In this document: positions 10,393 through 22,275 of the stretch, piece by piece
Numbering within the stretch: the stretch's first letter is position 1
How the letters are laid out: every line of letters starts with the position of its first letter
Source: Pleurotus ostreatus/Saccharomyces cerevisiae fusant
Lineage: Eukaryota > Opisthokonta
Assembly: GCA_024196135.1 (NCBI GenBank)
Contig: JAMQCK010000060.1
Span: forward strand, 1 to 64,000
Length of the DNA: 64,000 nt
Direction: 5' to 3'
Notes under the pieces: model-generated
Seen by the model: the letters and a program-made list of their open reading frames with translations, nothing else
Told to the model about the DNA's origin: nothing
The model's database searches: none
Made by a program: the position numbers and the translations under genes

Positions 10393-13300
10393 TCACCAAC
10401 CCCGCTTCCTACCGCCCTTGCCCCATTTCTCCAACAAGAAGCCTGTCAGAAACTCGTGTAGTTCTCGGTACGCGCCGCGAGTGCGAATAGCGTGGTCGCT
10501 ATCGAAACGGTTAGCCATGGAAAAAGCTATCTCGAGGATTCTACATACCTATCCGTGAACATCCTGAACGCGTAGTCGCGCACATGGCCCTTGACAAACA
10601 TATCCAGCAGATGCGCCGAATTTGCGAAGTGCACATTGTCGTCGCCCGTGCCGTGCGCGAGGAGGTAGTCTACCTTCTTGAAGGGCTCGACCTTCGTTAT
10701 GGACGCGTTGATGTAGCCGCCCGGGTTTAACTCCGGCGTGTTCATGTAGCGCTCGGTGTAGATCGAGTCTTTCACTCGATCAGTCAAAGACTCGCCTGCT
10801 CGATGTGTCTTCGCTCACCATATAACTGCCAGCTCGTCACAGGCGCCACCGACATCGCCAGCGAGTGGATCCCCGCATCCGCCTCGACAACCTTCGCCGC
10901 CATGAACCCGCCATAGCTCTGTCAAAGTCATCAGCCTCATCTCCGTCCAACCCTCATCCACCCGCCCACTCACCCATCCCCAAATCCCAATCCTCCGCGG
11001 GTCCACATAGTTGCGCCCCGCCCATATCCTCGCGGCCGACACCTGGTCCTGCGTCTCCCAGAAGCCCAGGTCGCCCTTGACCACGCTGCGCACGCCACGG
11101 CCCTTGAAACCCGTGCCGCGCCCGTCGACGGCGACGACGATGTACTGGAGGCCGCAGGCGAGGTAGCCGTGCCAGTCGTAGCCGGCGAAGCGGAGGTCGA
11201 CGGTTTGCGAGCCCGGGCCGCCGTAGACGTTGAACAGAACGGCATATTTCGTGCGGCCTGAGTCGTCCATGCGTGGTGGGCGGATCTCGCGGTAGTTGAA
11301 CTCTGCATAAGATTGTCAGAAACGAGTCACCGAGGCGCAATGCTAGTAGTTTACCTATCCCGTCGATCTCAATAGCCCCTCGGATAATCGTAGGCGTCTC
11401 GTACTCGGCCGTGACATTCGACAGACGGTCGTTGGTGGTGAGCGTGTAGTCGAATTCTGGCGACAGCTCGTCAGATCTCGCTGTAAGACATGGGAGCATA
11501 TGCAAGTACCTTCGTCACCAACATGAACGACCTTCTGGTAGGGCACACCAGGTCCTTTGTAGCTCAGCAAATAGAAGCCTGCTTCGGGCGAGAAGGATGT
11601 GGAGTAGTACGCCTCTTGCTCCGCAAGAGGCGCGTCTGCACGAGATGGTAAGTATTGCGAGGACAGGGCATGGGATTCAAGCCTTTCACCCTCGCTATAG
11701 GTGAGCGGTGTAATGTCGGGCACGGCGCTCGAGGTAAGGTTTGAGGGAATGGCGACAGAATAAAGGTTGCGGGCTGTAGACACCGGGTTTGCCGCTTCGA
11801 AATATCTGTGATTATATCGTTAGATAACAGCGGTACCCTTGAAAGGGACGGAAGACACGTACACCACCCACTCGTCCTTGCTATTCAGGCCAACGCCCTT
11901 GATGGAGCCCGTCACTTCCCATTCGCCGCTCGTCAGCCAGACGGGCTCTGCAGTGTCGGCAACAGGGAATAGAGCGATGTGGTTGTACCCATCCTTGGTG
12001 GGAACGATGTCCAGGTACGCGTTCTTGCTGCCTTGAAAGGCCGCCGTGGATAGCACGTCCTTCGGCAGAGGGAAGACGGATTGCGCCTGCAGAGCACTTC
12101 AGCCTCGTCACGACCAGTAAGAGCACTGAACGAACCTGTTCGATCCAGCCATCGTCACCTTCCTCTCCGTCCTTGCCGAGCGTGCGCACGACGATGCCTT
12201 CTGGCGCGCCCTCCGAGAAGTCGACAAACACTACGTGGCCGTTGTCGGCGTTCCGGTTGACCTCCTTCACGATGAGGCTCTGAATCCCGACCCAAGCGAC
12301 CTCCGTGATGATCTGGTCGTCAGCGGGCAGGCTTGGGGACCACTGCAAGAGGTGCAGCGTCTCGCCGAGCACCACGCTCTCCGGCATTTCCTCCGCGTAT
12401 ACGTGGTTAGCTATGTCAAAGACATAGGTCCCGACGATCGGGTTTGAGTACCCAGGCTTGGGGTATGGGACTTCGGTGGGCTGGGTGTACGGGATAACGG
12501 CGTCGTTATCGTCGGTCGGGTTGAAGATCTCGAAGCGGAAGATGTCGACTTCCGTGTCGTTGAAGCTGAGAAAGGCGAGGCGGTCACCGGTGGGCGAGAA
12601 CCAGAGGGCGGAAGGCCCGCCGTAGACCTCTTCTTCGTACACCCAATCGGGGACGCCGTTGGTGACGGCAGCAGAGCCGGTGTAGGTGACGCGAATGGGG
12701 TTGTAAAGGTCGGAGCCCTGCAAGAGGTAGAGGTCTCCTGAGTCCACGTAAGCTATGTCACCGACAGGGGACCATGCGGCGTATGCGGTGGTGGGTGGGT
12801 AATTGGGTCCAACGAGAGGTTGCGTCTCGCCAGCGTCAATGTCGTGGATGTAGTAGTTGCCGAGGGACGAGTGTCGCCATTGCTATGTGTCCATGAGTTT
12901 GAGGGTGATGAGGGTGTGCACGCCGCTCACCTTGACATAGTCCGTCTTGACGAGGATGTACTTCATATCCGCGGAAAGTTGCCAGTCTGCCCAGTCCGTG
13001 ATAGGCTCACCGTCCTCGCGCTTCACGTCAAGCATGTTAACGAGGTTCGTGGTGGTCTTGTTGTTCTTGAGGTCGACGAGCTTGATGAAGCCTTCCTCCT
13101 GGACGGAGAAGACACCGTCGCCGGCTGCGGGACCGTCAGCTGTAGAACAGTATAACCAGAAAGGCGACGCACCCTCCTTCACCCAATGCAAGTCCCTCGT
13201 CTCCGCGGAGAACGTGCCGTTGAAGACGTGGTCCATCGTGATTTTCTTGACACCCGGCGCGCGATACACTGACCCCTTCGCCGAGTACGATAGTGAAGCG

Positions 13301-13699
13301 AATATGCCTATAATTGCGGACAAGCCGACCAGACTGGCCAGGGCGATGACTAGATATCGCGTCGGACCCTTGCGCTACAGTACAATCAGCGGCGTTCATG
13401 GGGAAGGGCGGGGCACGCACCGACTGAGGCGCGCCACCGACATACAGCCCATCTTCTGCGTGTCCTGGCGATCTTGACCTCGGAATCTCCTCATCCAGCG
13501 ACTCCTTATCCTCTAGCAGTGCATCCCCCTCTTCCGACGAATCCGAGCTCGGTGCGTCGAAGGGGCCATCCCCGTAATATGTTGGCGGGCGAACGAGTGT
13601 CTTGGACGACGAGGCAGTCGAGCGTATGGAGCGAGTGTCTAGCAGGTGCTCCTCTACATCCTCGTCGTCGTGCGCAGTTATCCCGCCTCTAGGCGCCAT
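10393..13699 (-). CDS. dapB: dipeptidyl aminopeptidase, type II membrane S9B protease
   Basis: Multi-exon gene of about 900 residues from MAPRGGITAHDDEDVEEHLL (ATG at 13697-13699) to a TGA at 10393-10395. An acidic cytosolic tail of roughly 95 residues precedes one membrane span (YLVIALASLVGLSAIIGIFA), then a lumenal beta-propeller with segments such as YYIHDI and DRLAFLSFNDTEVDI. The C-terminal alpha/beta-hydrolase domain has the full catalytic triad: Ser in GWSYGG (split by an intron at W|S), Asp in GTGDDNVH, and His in DSDHAI. This matches yeast Ste13/Dap2 and Aspergillus DapB, which remove X-Pro or X-Ala dipeptides in the Golgi or vacuole. Golgi versus vacuolar location cannot be told from sequence. 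The gene name is the Aspergillus one and is assigned by homology. Confidence 0.9.
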
Positions 13700-14123
13700 T
13701 GCGTGCGGCTACGGCGTGGATTCCGCCTGGGGTTGTCGACGGCGGCGCTTTCACGACCGCGCAATCGCGTTCAGTTTGAGGGGGCTCTAATTATATATAC
13801 TGGCGTGTATCTGTCAGCCCTCCGCTGCACTTCGTCGTTGAGCAGTCTCAAAAGGAACTGGTGGGGGATGGTGGTGGTATGAGAACTCGGACGAAGGGGA
13901 ACGGTCTCAACGGCTTGGCGTACGACATCGGCCCGGCTTCGCGCCCGGTCCAGGAATCTGAATAGAAAGAGCAGGATTTATTCATCAACTTCGTTATCAA
14001 GCGGTGGATTGCGCATTCCGCGCCAAGAAAGCAGTACATATACAGCAGTCACATATTCGGGTACAACGACGAAACGTAGAGGGCATACAAAGCATAGGTC
14101 AAGAAGTACTGTACATCGGTCGA
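13700..14123. other. intergenic, no gene recognised
   Basis: About 420 bp between the 5' end of the aminopeptidase gene and the 3' end of NTO1, both on the minus strand. It contains the aminopeptidase promoter; no TATA box is obvious apart from an AT-rich stretch near 13790. Confidence 0.45.
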
Positions 14124-17100
14124 TCATGCTTCGGCACCCTCTTCCTCAAGATCGCTCTCCATTTGATCCATAGCCTCTCTAGAGAGTTATGATCAGCGAC
14201 ATATCCAGAAGGAAGCTTCGGTACTTACCTGTACGCAGCGTCCAACTCTTTGCGCAATTTCCGTACTTTGAATTCCTGGTCTTCCAACATTTCTCGATCC
14301 AAAGCTGAACACATAGTTAGCCATCCGTACATGTAGAGGAAGGAAACACGTACCAAGATCGTCCCCAAGGGTGACAAGACCCTTGAGCTGAACGACTTGC
14401 CTGAAAACGCAGTGAGCAATCCGGTCGTTGTCAATGCCGCGGCACACTCACCACGAGCGCTTCTCGTCGAAGAATTGAACAATGAAGTACTTGTTGTGCG
14501 GATACATTTTCGACCTGCGTTTGTGCTTCGTGATGACGGGACGCGGTATCTGGTCCACTTGGTCGTTCTCGTAGACGACGCCGGGCCACCAAGGAAAAGC
14601 ATCTTTAGGGAATCAGTATCGGATCAGCGACACGAGCTCAGGACGTACTGATCTTCGCCCAAACTATGAAGAATCGTCAATAAGTTGATCGACCCTCCGG
14701 CGTAAAACCGCTCACCCAAGGTTCCACAGTCGATGTAACCATTGTCGTTCAGCAAGTTCTGACCGGCCCTCGGATGCATGGGCTTGCGCCGAATCCGACC
14801 GCCGTTCGGCTTGCTGCCTTCTGCGTCTCCGTCCTGCTCCTCATCTGGTTCGCCCTCGGCATCCTCGTCTTGAGCCTCGCTTGTCGTCGCTCCACCAGCG
14901 CCCTCCGTTGCAGCCTGCTCGTCGTCGCTACTGAGTGAACTGAGAGCTGAATCGTCGGCTTCAGCTTTGGCATCGTCTTCAGGCTGAACATCGTCTTTGG
15001 GTTTGTCACCGTCCTCAGGTTGATCATCGGCTTCGGTTTGGGCATCGTCCTCAGCGTCAGCAACAGATGCAGACGCCCTTTCCTTGGCCTTTGCTCGTCT
15101 CCTGCGATGCGCAGAGAACAAGCTGCGAGGCCGACCGCGGCCGCGCTTTCGACGAGCGGGCACAGGTGCCGAGGCAGACGTTGCGGGCAGCGTCGAAGGA
15201 CCGGCTTCGTCTTTATCCTCTTCGACCGGTCCACTCTCGCTCTTGCGCGCCTCCGCGAGGAGCTGCTGCTTCCGCTCAGCGGCACGGCGCAGTGCTCGTG
15301 CGCGCCTCGTCGCCGGCGTGTCGAGCTCCTCAAGCACCGGCACACCGTCGTCCTCGACGCGCACGCGGGAAGGAAGCAGCGGGTCATACGCGCCCTCAGC
15401 CGCGACACGCGTCCCGGGCGCCTGGAAATCGGCTTCCTTCACCGGACCGGACGACGACGAGATGGCCTTGATGGCGGCGCGCTCGTTGATGTGCTGAGGC
15501 GCGGGCGATGCTACAGACTGCCTGCGGGCCGTAGACTTGCGACGCTGGGACAGGCTACGAGGCTCCGGGGAGCGCGATTGAGAGGAGAAGTGTTCTTGCG
15601 AGTGCGCGAGGGCCAGAGCCAGGTCTGCTCTGCTCAGCCGATTGTTCTTGGGTACTGAGGCGGGTTCGGCGGTGGTGTCGGGCTCCTGGTCAATAGTCGA
15701 CTCCTCTTCGTGCGGGGCATCAACCTCAGAGCCCTCCTGCTTCGCTGCCGAATCGGCCTCCGCTTCCGCCTCCGCATTGGCCTCAGCATCCGACTGAGTC
15801 TCCGCCTCCGCGTCCGGCTCTTCGTCAACCTCCGCCTCCGCCTCCGCTCCTGCCTCTGCTTCCTCGACGTGTTGTTCAACATCAGCCGTATCGGCCTCAG
15901 CTTCGTGAGCAACTTCCGAGGGCTTCGTAGAACGTTCGCCATCTGCTCCTTCGAGCACGCAAGGCGTCGAGGGTCGGGTGTGCGGCTTGTCGACGGCAGG
16001 AGCACCTGGTCGAGCTGGTATGTCGTCTGCAACGGAGATCGGCGATTGCGGATGCTCATCGGTGTAGTCCAGCACATCCAAATGATGGCTCACGAATCGG
16101 TAGGACGAGTCTACAGACAAACCTGCGGAAGACACAACACTCTCAGACGGTGCATCTCAGAAAGATTGGCAAGGTACACACCGAGCAGGGCTCCTACCGC
16201 AGATTCGTCATGGGTTGCAGTAGCAGGTGCAGCGTCGCCCTGACCAGTGAGCGATTCAACCGCTTCTGCGTGCTGACCATTCGCATCCTGGATGTCGATC
16301 GGAGCAGGCCTGACAATCTGGTATTGCCGCGATTCGAGACCTTGGGCGGTTTCCTCCGAGGGTTCTGGGATGATAGAGGTGGGCAGGGACGCTGACGCAG
16401 TATCGATACGGGAGTCCGCTCCTGAGATGACAATTTGCTCACCCTGTGTGAACAGAGGATCGACATTCGATGGGTCCAGGACATTCTGGTCTGATTCTGT
16501 CTCTGCGGCTGGCGGTTCCGAAGGAGCAGTCGCGGGAGGTCCTTCGGTGGTAGTGGACGGGACATACGCGCCAATCACGTGAGATGGACTTGACTGAACG
16601 GGCACGGTCAAAGGCATGTTCGAGGTAGCGCGCGCCTGCCACTCCTCTATGTCTGGTGGACCATACTGCGGAGCGAACGACGACGGCCCGTTGTATTGCG
16701 CGTCTTCTGCCACATCGCGCGGGTATTGGGCCTCAACGGATGTTTGCTGAGCATATTGCCTACGTTGCGAAGCAGATTGATCGAAATGGGATTGCTCTGA
16801 AATGTGCAAATCGAAGTCGAAGCCCGGCGGCACAGGATACGGTCGCGCAGTGTACTGGGGCCCTGATAGCGCGTTAGGAGCATACTGAGGCGCCGCCGAA
16901 GCAGCTTCAGTGTATTGCCCTGCTGGGAACGCTTGTTCGCCATACTGTTCCTCAGTCTGCGCTTGATTGGGCGAGATCCATCGCCCTTGTCCACTTGATG
17001 GTGCATGAATGCTTTGTTGAGCCCAGTGCGCCCCCGGGGAAGTGGCAGCAGACGGTATAGGGGTTGGCTCGACCGAGTCCCACTGAGCGCGGGAGACGCT

Positions 17101-20100
17101 ATACGGAACGCTGGGAATTTGGATTGGCTGCGGCGACCAATAGTCTTCTGAGGGCTCGAACTGCTGCGGGCTCGTCGACTGACTAGCACACTGAGAACGC
17201 TCCGAATGGTTCGTCCTGGTGAAAGGAGGTAACTCCTGCGTCGCCTGCGGAGAGGGAGCTGCGAATTCCTGTGGCGAAGGCGCGCTGAAAGGTGCCTGTG
17301 GAGATGGCGCGAGTGCAGCCAGCATCTCGAGTGCACCGCCAGCTGGATACTCGTTCACAGAGGAAGACTGTGAGGTGGCAGCGGCCACAAGCCTCTCTAG
17401 GTTCCGAGTCGGTACAGAAGGACGCGAGAATGGCCTCTGAGATTGATGTTCTTGCGGTGACGGCGGCCAAGAGCCCTCGTATGTACTCGACTCGGGCGCC
17501 TGATATCCATGGAACTGCGAAGAGTATGACGGATAGCCGCCGTTCGTGCTGGCATATTGCTCTGCTGCATGCTGCGAGGCAGTGAACTCTGCGCGCGTTG
17601 ATGGAGAAGGGGAAACATATTCATTCTGAGCTGTGACCCAATAGGCCGACTCTGCGCCCGATCGGGTCGAGGGCTGCTGAGCGTACTGACCATACGCTTG
17701 CGGAGGACGGGAGGCGTAAGACGCCGACGTAGCATGCCACCCGGCGCGTTCGTCATGCTGGCCCATATGCCGAGAATGACCAGCGCTTGCAGCATATGTT
17801 CGTTCGCGCTGAGGGGAAGCGTACGAGTGCTGCGACTGCATGGGCTCAGCGGGTGCAGGTCGAGAGTGAGACCGCCCAGTGTACGCCCCCGCGGTCGCAG
17901 CCCAGCCAGGATCTTGTGAAGCATCCCACTTGGAGGCAGACCCTCTCGCATACGGAGCGGGCGACGGCCACTTGGGAGGAGTTGGCGCCTGAGGCACGAC
18001 ATCTGTTGGAGGTGGGACAGGCGGCAACCCTTGCAACGGCGATGTAGGTCCTGCAGACGACATCGGCGCATCTCGCGCCCGCCGGGCCCGTCGTGGCGAG
18101 CGTTGAGGAGACGATGAAGGTGCAGCCGATAGAAACGCTCGTTGCGAATCCTCTCCCTCCTCGGGGTCAGACCGTTCATGGAAGGTGGCCGCCTCCGAAG
18201 ACGGAGCAAGCTGTTCTCGTGCTTCACGCTCGTCATCGTCCTCGTTCTCGTCTTCTTGCATTTGCTCGCCTGCAGGTGATGAAGGTTCCGCGGCGCGTTG
18301 ATCTCCTTCCTCAGACGGGTGTACCTCTTCGTCCATCTGATCATCAGGAGCATCGTCGGCCTGTTCTTCCTCCTGATCCTCCACATCCATTTCCTCTTCT
18401 TGTGGTGCCCGACGACCTCGACGAGATCGGGAGCCAGTTGCACGCGACTGACGTCCTCTCTTCTTGACTCGCGAGCGACTGGGAGTAGGCAGGGTCTGAT
18501 TGTCCGAAGCCGCCGTGCTGGAGATTGACAAACCGGACTTCGCATGACTGGGTCTACGCTTCTTGAGAGGAGGTGGCGGTGGAGGCGGAGGACGATCCAA
18601 TGCGCCACGGTTGCCACGCTTTGTGCCAGGAGGTAGCATCCATCCAGCCTAGGAAGCAAGGTTAGATCCCACTCCGAGAAGGACGAATGCAGCTCACATT
18701 GAAGTACTTGAACGTATCCTTCTTGTCGATGTCCTCTTTGACTGCAGGCAGTACTGGCCACTCGAAGCGCTCCACTTCTTGCACAGGCGTTGTTCGGCGA
18801 CGTTTCCTCGGACGCTCGCTGGAAGCAGATTTCTCTTGCACCTCGCTCGTGCTGGGTCCTGCTCCCGGAGTCTGCGTGGCCATCGCCTCGCTCATGAATG
18901 TCGCCTCCTGTGCCGAGGCACGCCTCGTCCGCGGTGCCACATCTGCGTATACCGCAGTAACAGGCGCCCTGTGCGCTTCTGCATCGCGCTGTCCACCCGG
19001 GACGAAGGGAGGCATGCGAGGCGTGCTCGTAGTACTGCGACTGCGGCGTTCGCGCGCCTCCCGCGCCATCTCCTCTTCGAACAGCGCCTGCTTCTCAGCT
19101 TCTTCTGTGAGCTGCCTCTCCCTCGCCTCGTGTTCCTCAGCGCGCTGTCGCCTGCGTCTATTGTCGCGCTCGGCCTCGGCCTTGGCCGCCTTCTTATTCT
19201 TCTTCGACGGTGCGCGAGATGGAGGTGACGGCCGACGTGGCGGCGAGGTGGGAGGCGGCGTCGGTTCGCGAGGCGGTGGGGGTGGTGGAGGCACGAGCTT
19301 GCCAGCTTCGTACGCCAGAAGTGAGGAGAGCGGATCCTCGTCGATCATGTACTCGCAGGCGGGCTGTATGGCGTCTCGAGATGCAAGTAGGGATAGCGCC
19401 CACAATGCTGGCTCGAGGTCACCAACGTTCTGTAGCGAGGCTGGCTTCACGTCCTGCTTCACGTCCTCCGCTGCGGGTCGCTGCTCTTGATCGATTTCGG
19501 TAGGAGTCTCGGACGCAGCCTTAGGTTCCTTGCCGAGCGCAACGTCCATCTCTTGCCATATGGTCTCCATATGCGCCTTGAGCCGGTGGGCAGCTTTGTA
19601 GAAAGGCGTTGCGGACTTATTGTACAGCAACGCATTGCTCAAGACGAGATTGACATCCCCCTGGGCGAACGTAAGCTCGGTGGTGGCGTGCGACACGAAC
19701 AGTCATACCTTGAAAGACTCTACATCCCAATACTCATGCTTGTTAAGCTTCTCCTCGATGACGCTCCAGCTCATAGGCCTGGCTACGACGTCAAAGTAGT
19801 CGGGTGCCTCTTGTTTGGTGACCGGGAAGCGGAAGTAATTCTGCTTGTCGTGACTGGTAACAATGGATCAAATCGCTGTCTTCGCGCAAGCATATCCGAC
19901 GCGTACCTTGTGACCTTCTCAAACGCAACGCGTAGAGGACCCTCGTTATGGAACAAAGCAGCAGCAAGAAGATCGCGAAGGGCAGTCGCCTGGTGCAGCT
20001 TGCGCGCCTCCCGTTTGCAAGTGAGGGCTGCGAGTTCTCGAACCTTCTCCAGATCGCCCTTGAGCGCAGTGAGCTGCTCGAGCTTGGCAACACGCTCCTC

Positions 20101-22077
20101 CTCCGTTTGGGCCTGCCCGGCATTGCTCGCAGTCCAAGGCTCGAGGTGGAGCCGCTTAAGCAATGGCGCGCCACGGCGAGCTTCGCGTTTGAGGGACCAG
20201 TACCTGCATATCAAGCTCACGAATTCTGGCTTCTTTCGAAGCTGAATCTTCCCAGTGTAGGCAAGGACGCGGTCGACTACGATGGCGGGCACAAGAGGGA
20301 TAGGAGGTCTGTATGTCTTGGCGTATGCGCGTGCAGACTTTGACTTCGTATGAGCTGTAGAACGTTAAGGGGCATGGGCACCACAGATTGTCAGGCAACG
20401 CACCGACTCCGCCCTCCTCTTCCTCTTCGTCTTCAGCCTCCGCCTCGAGTGACGCTTCTCGAGCAGCGGCTTGATCAGGAGGAAGGTGCCTCTCGCAGTA
20501 GGCGACCAGGGGGGGTGCAGGCGTCCCCTGAGGTCCCTTCATAGGCATCATGAGCTTCTCCCTGCACTTGTTAGTCACGACGCTATCAGGTATATGAGTA
20601 CGTACTTGCGAGCGCAGGTAACATGGAAGGCAACGAAGCAGCTGGGCCTATTGCATTGGATGCACGCGCCCGAGTCCTGCTTCTTGCAAATACTGCATTT
20701 CTGCGCATCGTCAGTAACGCACAGAGGAAGGGTGATGCACGACGCACGAGTCTGTATCTGGCTTTGTTCACGCGATCGAGGTTCGCGATGGGCTCCATGA
20801 CAGTTTCATTGACAACTTGGGTTTCTGGAATCCACATGGCGCAGAGCAAGTGAATCCAGTCACCGTTGACCGTCTGCTTGAACGCGCCACCCTCGTTCGG
20901 ACATAGCACGCAGGACTGGGAAGGTTCAGTACGTGCACATCGGCAAGGAGAGGGCGGCGCGCACCACAGGATTCTCCGGACTGACGGTGCACTTGCGACA
21001 AAGCCACTGGCCTTCAGGAATATAAGGGACGCCGTAACATTCTGCAACTTGATCAGCACTTCCTTCACGCCTTCACATGCATACCAGGCAAGAACATGAT
21101 GTGCGCTCGCTCGATGCGCCCCGCAATTGAATCCGGAAGGAAGGCGGTTGGGGATGAGCCACCGCGTCCGGAATGGCACGCTCGACAACGACATGCGTAG
21201 AAGCAGTGGGCGGTCTGGATGTAGCACTACGCACCTTGGTGGACTGCGAGGTTGCACCCATCGCAGAAGACGATCGCGTTCGTATTCTCCCCCTCACTGT
21301 CGTCGCATATGGCACATGTCGAATCCTCGGAGGGGAGGGCGAAGTCCGGCTTCGGAATGTTCTTGGTCTGATCAGAGTATCAGCATCCGCTGCTGCTTTC
21401 ACCAGATTCTAGCCTCAGCAGCATCCATGCAATGCTGGGTGCGTGCGTGGTTCTACCGAGCAAACGATTCACGACGACGGCGAACCCTTCGGGGTGTTCA
21501 GGCGGCAGGTGTAGCCACCGACGAGCTAAGCCACCCGTCTTCGTGGATTGTCCATTCAAGATAGACGCCATGTACTGCTGCAGTATCCCCCTGGATACGC
21601 TGAGGCTAGTGATCCCCCACTGACGACGCACCAGGTCAAACCATTCCTTCTCCAGACGGTCAATGATGATCTCGAAGAGCTCGTAGGTGGCGCGATCGAG
21701 TTGCTCCTTCTTGCGCTCTGCGTTCACCGCGTCCAGAAATTCTTGGTCTACATGTGCGTTAGCTTCGTCCCCCTGCCACTTTGCAGCCACGCACCCTGCT
21801 CGTCCATGTCATATTCGACCTGCCGCGCGAGATCTGCCTCCAGGGGTTCAATGTGCCGGATGTAGTGCTCCGGGCGCACGAATGGGGTCAGGTCGTTGTC
21901 TGGAGGGGCTCGGTCAGTACATTCCCTCCCCCTGGTGTTGGTACACGCACATCCATAGGTGCGAGCGTTCTTGTCGCTGACGCCGACCAATTTGGTCGTC
22001 TCGTCCTCGTCGACTTTGATGAACTCGACGACCGGTATCGCGTCGTGCTTGTGATCTGCTGTCGACGCCCGTGCCAT
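14124..22077 (-). CDS. NTO1: Nto1/BRPF-like scaffold of a MYST histone acetyltransferase complex
   Basis: Very large multi-exon gene, roughly 2,200 residues. The start ATG at 22075-22077 opens [20 protein letters not shown]. In order: an EPC-like N-terminal segment ([19 protein letters not shown]...); a first PHD finger ([28 protein letters not shown], then [15 protein letters not shown]); a zinc knuckle and extended PHD ([25 protein letters not shown], then [20 protein letters not shown]); and a bromodomain ([20 protein letters not shown], then [20 protein letters not shown]). A conserved [14 protein letters not shown] follows, then more than 1,200 residues of Ser/Pro/Gln/Tyr-rich and Glu/Ala-rich disordered sequence, and a C-terminal PWWP domain ([19 protein letters not shown]). 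This PHD-ePHD-bromo-PWWP order is that of animal BRPF proteins and fungal Nto1, the histone-reading subunit of NuA3-type acetyltransferases. The stop is at 14124. An unusually long intron lies at 21368-21631. Confidence 0.9.
14760..18640 (-). repeat. low-complexity coding region of NTO1
   Basis: The part of NTO1 between the bromodomain and the PWWP domain is compositionally biased. The first part is Pro/Ser/Gln/Tyr-rich with many Q-Y-A/T tripeptides. The second part has runs of A-E alternation ([15 protein letters not shown] type) and acidic D-D-x-x-x-E-D repeats. It is predicted to be disordered. Confidence 0.75.
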
Positions 22078-22275
22078 CCCCAACGTCTACTTGAGGTGAT
22101 TACGAGCTGGAGAACAATGGCATGAACGTCGGTGGCAAGAACAATGGCGACCGCTCTTTGTTGATTAAACCGTGAGAAAAATCGCGTACTCGCGTCTTGA
22201 ACTTGACCTCGTCGTCGCGCGCGTCGAGCTCGCCGTCTTTCACGTCCCGCCGCGCGGCACCCCCCAAGGAGATCT
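22078..22275. promoter_or_regulatory. bidirectional promoter region of NTO1 and DSN1
   Basis: The start codons of the minus-strand NTO1 and the plus-strand DSN1 are only 198 bp apart, so both promoters and 5' UTRs must fit here or overlap. No TATA box is seen, which is usual for housekeeping genes. Confidence 0.55.
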
